Below are positions 59,164 to 64,000 of a DNA stretch of 64,000 bases, in pieces. A model generated the notes under the pieces. The model was not told the DNA's origin, did not search any database, and was given only the letters and a program-made list of their open reading frames with translations. This DNA comes from HGM12587 sp945786935 (GTDB taxonomy: Bacteria > Bacillota > Clostridia > Lachnospirales > Lachnospiraceae). Position numbers and translations under genes: made by a program. Position 1 is the first letter of the stretch. Every line of letters starts with the position of its first letter. The stretch spans positions 1 to 64,000 of the forward strand of contig CALZFY010000002.1 of assembly GCA_945786935.1 (NCBI GenBank). Reading direction: 5' to 3'.

Positions 59164-59679
59164 TTGGAGAGACTATTTGGACTTGACGCCCAGCTGATTT
59201 TCGAACTTTGTCTGTCCGCTTTGGCAGTTTTTTGTCTCTTTATGGCTCTGTCCTATATTCTGTTCAACCCTGTACGTGATATGTTAAAGAAGCGTCAGCA
59301 GATGGTTGCGGAAACAAGAGATACAGCAAATAAAGAAAAAGAAGATGCCGGAAAATTAAAGGCACAGTATGAAGAAAAAATAAAAAACGCAGAAGCTGAG
59401 GCTGAGGAAATCTTAAGCGCTGCCAGAAAACGTGCTCTGAAAAATGAGCGGGCGATTCTGGAAGAGGCGAAGGAAGAGGCTGCCCGTATCATTGCAAATG
59501 CCAATGTTCAGATTGAGCTTGAAAAGAAAAAAGCAATGGATGATCTGAAACAGGAAGTCGTTTCCATTGCAACGATGATGGCTGGCAAGGTAGTAGCTGC
59601 TTCCATTGACGAAAAACTTTCGGATCAGTTACTTTCGGATACTTTAAAAGAAATGGGTGATGACACATGGCGAAGCTAG
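59164..59679 (+). CDS. atpF: F0F1 ATP synthase subunit b
   Basis: 171 residues: one N-terminal membrane helix (about 12-32) and a long charged coiled coil (about 45-145, ending in an amphipathic stretch) that forms the stator. A TTG at 59164 is chosen since GAGGAGG stands eight bases ahead; the TTG at 59146 precedes that site. The end overlaps atpH. Confidence 0.9.
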   Translation: MERLFGLDAQLIFELCLSALAVFCLFMALSYILFNPVRDMLKKRQQMVAETRDTANKEKEDAGKLKAQYEEKIKNAEAEAEEILSAARKRALKNERAILEEAKEEAARIIANANVQIELEKKKAMDDLKQEVVSIATMMAGKVVAASIDEKLSDQLLSDTLKEMGDDTWRS

Positions 59680-60215
59680 TATCCAAAACATATGGTGATG
59701 CTTTGTTTGAACTTGCCTTAGAAGAGCAAAAGGAAGATGCTCTTTTAGAAGAGGCAAAGGTGTTTTTGGGAGTCATCAGGAAGGATGATGAGATCATCAG
59801 ATTCATGAAGCATCCTAAAATCGTAAAAGAAGATAAGATGAAAACGGGCAAAGAAATCTTTGATCAGAATTTTTCAAAGGAATTTGCAGGATTTTTAATG
59901 GTTCTGATACAAAAAGACCGTTTTTGTGAAGCAGAAAAAATACTGGAATATTTTATCGCACGCATGAAGGAACATAAAAAAATCGGCGTAGCTCACGTTT
60001 CCACTGCATCCGAATTAAGTGATGCATGGAAGGAAAAGGTAGAAAAGCGCCTCTTAGAGACTACCGATTATGAAACCTTTGAAATGCATTATTCCGTGGA
60101 CGAATCATTACTTGGCGGCATGGTCATCCGCATTGGAGACAGAGTTGTTGATACAAGTATTCAGAATAAGCTTAAGAATTTATCAAAACAGCTTCGCTCC
60201 CTTCATGTGGGTTAA
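59667..60215 (+). CDS. atpH: F0F1 ATP synthase subunit delta
   Basis: 182 residues, with the typical N-terminal helical domain (KTYGDALFELALEE), GFLMVLIQKDR and the C-terminal signature DESLLGGMVIRIGDRVVDTSI. It links the stator to the F1 head. Its start overlaps the end of atpF, so translation is coupled. Confidence 0.94.
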   Translation: MAKLVSKTYGDALFELALEEQKEDALLEEAKVFLGVIRKDDEIIRFMKHPKIVKEDKMKTGKEIFDQNFSKEFAGFLMVLIQKDRFCEAEKILEYFIARMKEHKKIGVAHVSTASELSDAWKEKVEKRLLETTDYETFEMHYSVDESLLGGMVIRIGDRVVDTSIQNKLKNLSKQLRSLHVG

Positions 60216-60243
60216 TGCTGTGAGAAAGAAGGTGTAAGTTTCT

Positions 60244-61746
60244 ATGAATTTAAGACCGGAAGAAATCAGTTCCGTAATTAAAGAACAGATCAAACAATAC
60301 GCCGGACAAATGGAAGTATCAGATGTTGGTACCGTTATTCAGGTTGCGGACGGAATTGCCCGTATCCATGGACTGGAAAACGCAATGCAGGGAGAGCTTT
60401 TAGAGTTCCCGGGAGACGTTTTCGGTATGGTTTTAAACCTGGAAGAAGACAATGTTGGTGCCGTTTTGTTAGGTGATCAGAAAAATATTAATGAAGGCGA
60501 TACCGTAAAGACAACCGGACGAGTCGTAGAAGTACCGGTTGGTGACTGCATGCTTGGCCGTGTTGTCAATGCACTGGGACAGCCAATCGATGGAAAGGGA
60601 CCAATCACAACTGATAAACATCGTCAGATTGAACGTGTGGCATCCGGTGTTATCAGCCGTAAATCTGTAGACACTCCGCTTCAGACCGGTATCAAAGCCA
60701 TTGACTCCATGGTACCAATCGGAAGAGGTCAGCGTGAGCTCATCATTGGTGACAGACAGACCGGAAAGACGGCCATTGCCATTGATACCATTATCAACCA
60801 GAAGGGCAAGGGCGTAAAATGTATCTATGTTGCAATCGGACAGAAAGCATCTACCGTTGCAACCATTGTAAAAACATTAGAAGAACACGGTGCTTTTGAG
60901 TACACCACAGTCGTTGCATCGACTGCCAGTGAACTGGCACCATTACAGTATATTGCACCGTATGCAGGATGTGCCATCGGTGAAGAATGGATGGAAAACG
61001 GAGAGGACGTACTCATCGTTTATGATGACCTGTCCAAGCACGCAGCTGCTTACCGTACCCTGTCCCTGCTTTTAAAACGTCCACCAGGACGAGAAGCATA
61101 CCCGGGTGATGTTTTCTATCTCCATTCCAGACTTCTGGAACGTGCAGCAAAATTATCCGATGAGCTTGGAGGAGGTTCGCTGACAGCGCTTCCGATCATT
61201 GAAACCCAGGCCGGAGACGTATCTGCTTATATTCCGACCAATGTTATCTCTATCACAGACGGTCAGATCTATCTGGAAACAGAAATGTTTAATGCAGGCT
61301 TCCGTCCGGCAGTTAATGCGGGTCTTTCTGTATCCCGTGTTGGTGGTGCAGCACAGATCAAGGCCATGAAGAAGATTGCAGCTCCGATTCGAGTAGAGCT
61401 CGCCCAGTATCGTGAGCTGGCAGCTTTTGCCCAGTTTGGTTCCGAGCTTGATGCAGATACCAAAGAAAAACTGGATCAGGGTGAAAGAATCAAAGAAGTA
61501 TTAAAACAGCCGCAGTATCAGCCAATGGCAGTAGAGGATCAGATTATGATCATTTATGCGGTAACAAAGAAATATCTTCTGGATGTACCTGTAAAACGTA
61601 TTCAGGAATTTGAAAAAGGATTCCTGGAATTTGTAAAGACGCAGTACGCAGACATTCCGGAAAGCATCCGTGAAACAAAACAGATGTCTGAAGAAGTAGA
61701 AAGCAGACTGGTAGAAGCAATCGAGGCATTTAAAAAGAATTTTTAA
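60244..61746 (+). CDS. atpA: F0F1 ATP synthase subunit alpha
   Basis: 500 residues. Walker A GDRQTGKTA (about residues 169-177), the arginine-finger region (RVGGAAQIKAMKK) and VIYDDLSKHAAAYR are conserved. It forms the F1 hexamer with beta and carries non-catalytic nucleotide sites. GAAGGTG precedes the ATG. Confidence 0.97.
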   Translation: MNLRPEEISSVIKEQIKQYAGQMEVSDVGTVIQVADGIARIHGLENAMQGELLEFPGDVFGMVLNLEEDNVGAVLLGDQKNINEGDTVKTTGRVVEVPVGDCMLGRVVNALGQPIDGKGPITTDKHRQIERVASGVISRKSVDTPLQTGIKAIDSMVPIGRGQRELIIGDRQTGKTAIAIDTIINQKGKGVKCIYVAIGQKASTVATIVKTLEEHGAFEYTTVVASTASELAPLQYIAPYAGCAIGEEWMENGEDVLIVYDDLSKHAAAYRTLSLLLKRPPGREAYPGDVFYLHSRLLERAAKLSDELGGGSLTALPIIETQAGDVSAYIPTNVISITDGQIYLETEMFNAGFRPAVNAGLSVSRVGGAAQIKAMKKIAAPIRVELAQYRELAAFAQFGSELDADTKEKLDQGERIKEVLKQPQYQPMAVEDQIMIIYAVTKKYLLDVPVKRIQEFEKGFLEFVKTQYADIPESIRETKQMSEEVESRLVEAIEAFKKNF

Positions 61747-61759
61747 GAGGTGACAGACG

Positions 61760-62620
61760 ATGGCGTCAATGAGAGAAATCAAACGGCGTAAGAGCAGTAT
61801 TACCAGTACCCAGCAGATTACCAAAGCCATGAAATTAGTGTCCACCGTAAAGCTGCAGAGGGCAAAGGGTAAAGCGGAAGCTACCAAACCGTATTTTGAC
61901 TGCATGTATGATACCGTTGCCAAGATGCTTTCCAGGTCCGGAAATATCGATCATCCTTATCTGAAATCAGGAGCTTCCTCAAAAAAGGCAGTCATTGCCA
62001 TTACCTCTAACAGAGGTCTGGCCGGCGGTTACAATAACAACATTGTAAAGCTCATTGCCGGAAGCGAGGAACTGCCCAGGGAGAGCTGTGAGATTTATGC
62101 CCTTGGAAAAAAAGGACGGGATGGTCTTAGTAGCAAAGGCTATGAGATCGCACAGGATCTTTCGGAGGTTATGAATGGTCCCATGTTTTCAGATGCGAAG
62201 GAACTTTGTACGACTCTTCTGGAACGATTTGAAAAGGGCGAGATCGGTGAAATTTATCTTGCCTACACCGTATTTAAAAATACAGTGACTCATGTGCCGA
62301 CACTCATAAAGCTTTTACCGGTGGAAATGAATGCCGGTGAGACGAAAGGAGAGGAAGATAGGACTCCCATGAATTATGAGCCGGATGAGGAAGAAACACT
62401 GGGAATGATCATTCCAAAATACGTCACGAGCCTGATCTACGGCGGGATGATGGAAGCTGTTGCCAGTGAAAATGGTGCCAGAATGCAGGCAATGGATTCA
62501 GCAACAAGCAATGCAGAAGAAATGATCCAGAAATTATCATTAGATTATAACAGAGCACGTCAGGGCTCTATTACACAGGAACTGACAGAAATTATTGCAG
62601 GTGCCCAGGCCATCAGCTAA
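61760..62620 (+). CDS. atpG: F0F1 ATP synthase subunit gamma
   Basis: 286 residues, the central shaft. N-terminal MREIKRRKSSITSTQQITKAM and the C-terminal MDSATSNAEEMIQKLSLDYNRARQ, both coiled, are diagnostic; ITSNRGLAGGYNNNI lies between. GAGGTG precedes the ATG, 13 bases after atpA. Confidence 0.96.
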   Translation: MASMREIKRRKSSITSTQQITKAMKLVSTVKLQRAKGKAEATKPYFDCMYDTVAKMLSRSGNIDHPYLKSGASSKKAVIAITSNRGLAGGYNNNIVKLIAGSEELPRESCEIYALGKKGRDGLSSKGYEIAQDLSEVMNGPMFSDAKELCTTLLERFEKGEIGEIYLAYTVFKNTVTHVPTLIKLLPVEMNAGETKGEEDRTPMNYEPDEEETLGMIIPKYVTSLIYGGMMEAVASENGARMQAMDSATSNAEEMIQKLSLDYNRARQGSITQELTEIIAGAQAIS

Positions 62621-62648
62621 GGGTATCGTCAATTAAAGGAGTGAAAAA

Positions 62649-64000
62649 ATGGCAGAAAGAAATATTGGAAAAATCACTCAGATCATCAGTGCGGTACTGG
62701 ATATCAAATTTACCGGAAAGCTGCCGGAAATCTACGAAGCCATTGAAATCCCGAAAAAGGATGGAGAGAAGCTTGTAGTAGAGGTATCTCAGCACCTTGG
62801 TGATGATACTGTAAGATGTATTGCCATGGGACCTACCGACGGACTGGTACGTGGAATGGACGCAATTGCGACAGGTGCTCCAATTACTGTACCGGTAGGT
62901 GAAAATACATTGGGACGTATTTTCAACGTCTTAGGTGATCCTATTGACAACAAACCGGAGCCGGAATGTGCGGAACATTTCCCAATCCACAGAAAAGCCC
63001 CAACCTTTGAGGAACAGTCTACTTCTACAGAAGTATTGGAAACAGGTATCAAAGTCGTTGACCTTCTCTGCCCTTACCAGAAGGGTGGTAAAATCGGTCT
63101 GTTCGGCGGTGCCGGTGTAGGTAAGACTGTATTGATTCAGGAATTGATCCGTAACATTGCCACAGAGCATGGCGGATATTCCGTATTTACCGGTGTAGGG
63201 GAACGTACCCGTGAAGGAAACGACCTCTATCATGAAATGACAGAGTCAGGTGTTATCAATAAAACAACCATGGTGTTCGGACAGATGAATGAGCCGCCCG
63301 GAGCGCGTATGCGTGTAGGCTTAACCGGACTTACCATGGCAGAATATTTCCGTGATAAAGGCGGTAAAGATGTCCTTTTATTCATTGATAACATTTTCCG
63401 TTTTACACAGGCTGGTTCTGAAGTATCTGCGCTGCTTGGACGTATGCCATCAGCCGTAGGTTATCAGCCAACCCTTCAGACAGAAATGGGTGCCCTGCAG
63501 GAACGTATTACATCTACAAAGAACGGTTCTATTACATCTGTACAGGCAGTTTATGTGCCGGCCGATGACTTGACTGACCCGGCTCCGGCAACAACATTTG
63601 CCCATCTGGATGCAACCACTGTATTATCCCGTTCCATCGTAGAGCTTGGTATTTATCCGGCGGTAGATCCACTGGAATCTACCTCACGTATTCTGGATCC
63701 GAGAATCGTAGGAGAAGAGCATTATAAAGTAGCCCGTGGTGTACAGGAAATTCTTCAAAGATATAAAGAATTACAGGATATCATCGCAATTCTTGGTATG
63801 GATGAATTATCAGAAGAAGAAAAACTGGTAGTATCCCGTGCAAGAAAGGTACAGAGATTCTTATCTCAGCCATTCTTCGTAGCAGGACAGTTTACAGGCC
63901 TTGAAGGACGTTATGTTCCACTGGAAGAAACGATTCAGGGCTTCAAGGAAATTCTGGAAGGAAAGCATGACAGTATTCCGGAAAGCTATTTCTTAAATGC
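62649..64000 (+). CDS. atpD: F0F1 ATP synthase subunit beta (cut by window edge)
   Basis: 450 codons are present, running off the right edge. The catalytic Walker A GGAGVGKTVLIQELI, GERTREGNDLYHEM, VLLFIDNIFRFTQAGSEVSALLGR and VPADDLTDPAPATTF are complete. It holds the catalytic nucleotide sites of F1. AAAGGAG lies seven bases before the ATG. The rest, and any atpC, lie beyond 64000. Confidence 0.97.
   Translation, partial: MAERNIGKITQIISAVLDIKFTGKLPEIYEAIEIPKKDGEKLVVEVSQHLGDDTVRCIAMGPTDGLVRGMDAIATGAPITVPVGENTLGRIFNVLGDPIDNKPEPECAEHFPIHRKAPTFEEQSTSTEVLETGIKVVDLLCPYQKGGKIGLFGGAGVGKTVLIQELIRNIATEHGGYSVFTGVGERTREGNDLYHEMTESGVINKTTMVFGQMNEPPGARMRVGLTGLTMAEYFRDKGGKDVLLFIDNIFRFTQAGSEVSALLGRMPSAVGYQPTLQTEMGALQERITSTKNGSITSVQAVYVPADDLTDPAPATTFAHLDATTVLSRSIVELGIYPAVDPLESTSRILDPRIVGEEHYKVARGVQEILQRYKELQDIIAILGMDELSEEEKLVVSRARKVQRFLSQPFFVAGQFTGLEGRYVPLEETIQGFKEILEGKHDSIPESYFLN

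Noticed and set aside
1..64000. CRISPR array, prophage, insertion sequence, rRNA or tRNA genes
   Set aside because: Scanned by eye for regular direct repeats, transposase or phage protein motifs and cloverleaf ends; none was convincing.

Overview
The window reads as the chromosome of a spore-forming, anaerobic gut Clostridium-class bacterium, most likely a Lachnospiraceae member (Blautia/Ruminococcus-like). This rests on product resemblance, AGGAGG-type ribosome binding sites, sporulation genes (spoIIID, a SipL-like gene) and a cluster of host-glycan sugar genes. It is not based on a database match. No rRNA, tRNA, CRISPR array, prophage or insertion sequence was recognised. Both ends cut a gene: carB on the left (minus strand) and atpD on the right (plus strand).

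Layout. 1-4.4 kb: start of carB, then a sulfur-assimilation operon metY / LysR regulator / cysK. 4.4-7.7 kb: a Dabb protein, a diguanylate cyclase broken by a frameshift, and an XRE regulator with a membrane and PH-like part. 7.7-19 kb: an N-acetylgalactosamine-type locus. It holds nagA, gatZ/kbaZ, agaS, a complete mannose-family PTS (EIIA apart from EIIB-EIIC-EIID), a YajC-like protein, a Gfo/Idh oxidoreductase, an AraC regulator and nagB. The matching catalytic aldolase gene (gatY/kbaY type) lies at 20.8 kb behind ddl and murF. 19-36 kb: housekeeping genes, namely greA, a HAD phosphatase, murF, ddl, malQ, plsC, a SipL-like gene, ispE, a GntR regulator, murI, cardiolipin synthase, a trigger-factor-like lipoprotein, a metallophosphoesterase and spoIIID.

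36-57 kb is an L-fucose region. It holds two AraC regulators, a KDPG-type aldolase, L-fucose isomerase, a three-component sensor (membrane-anchored sugar-binding protein, YesM-like kinase, YesN-like response regulator) and an ABC sugar importer with two different permeases. A second binding lipoprotein, L-fucose mutarotase (fucU), a TetR regulator, glgB, and a sugar 1-dehydrogenase plus lactonase pair follow. 57.3-64 kb: the F-type ATP synthase operon atpZ-I-B-E-F-H-A-G-D, whose c subunit carries the residues of a sodium-binding ring.

The most interesting signal is an almost unchanged promoter/operator block present twice, 18.4 kb apart. One copy precedes the aldolase gene and the other precedes the dehydrogenase-lactonase operon. 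It ties the two into one regulon and suggests an oxidative (lactone-forming) sugar route beside the isomerase route, with the dehydratase not in this window. Other notable points are a DNA segment before spoIIID that appears to be terminator, ribosome-binding-site lock and sigma-E promoter at once, layered control upstream of the ABC importer, and a dispersed intergenic palindrome family.
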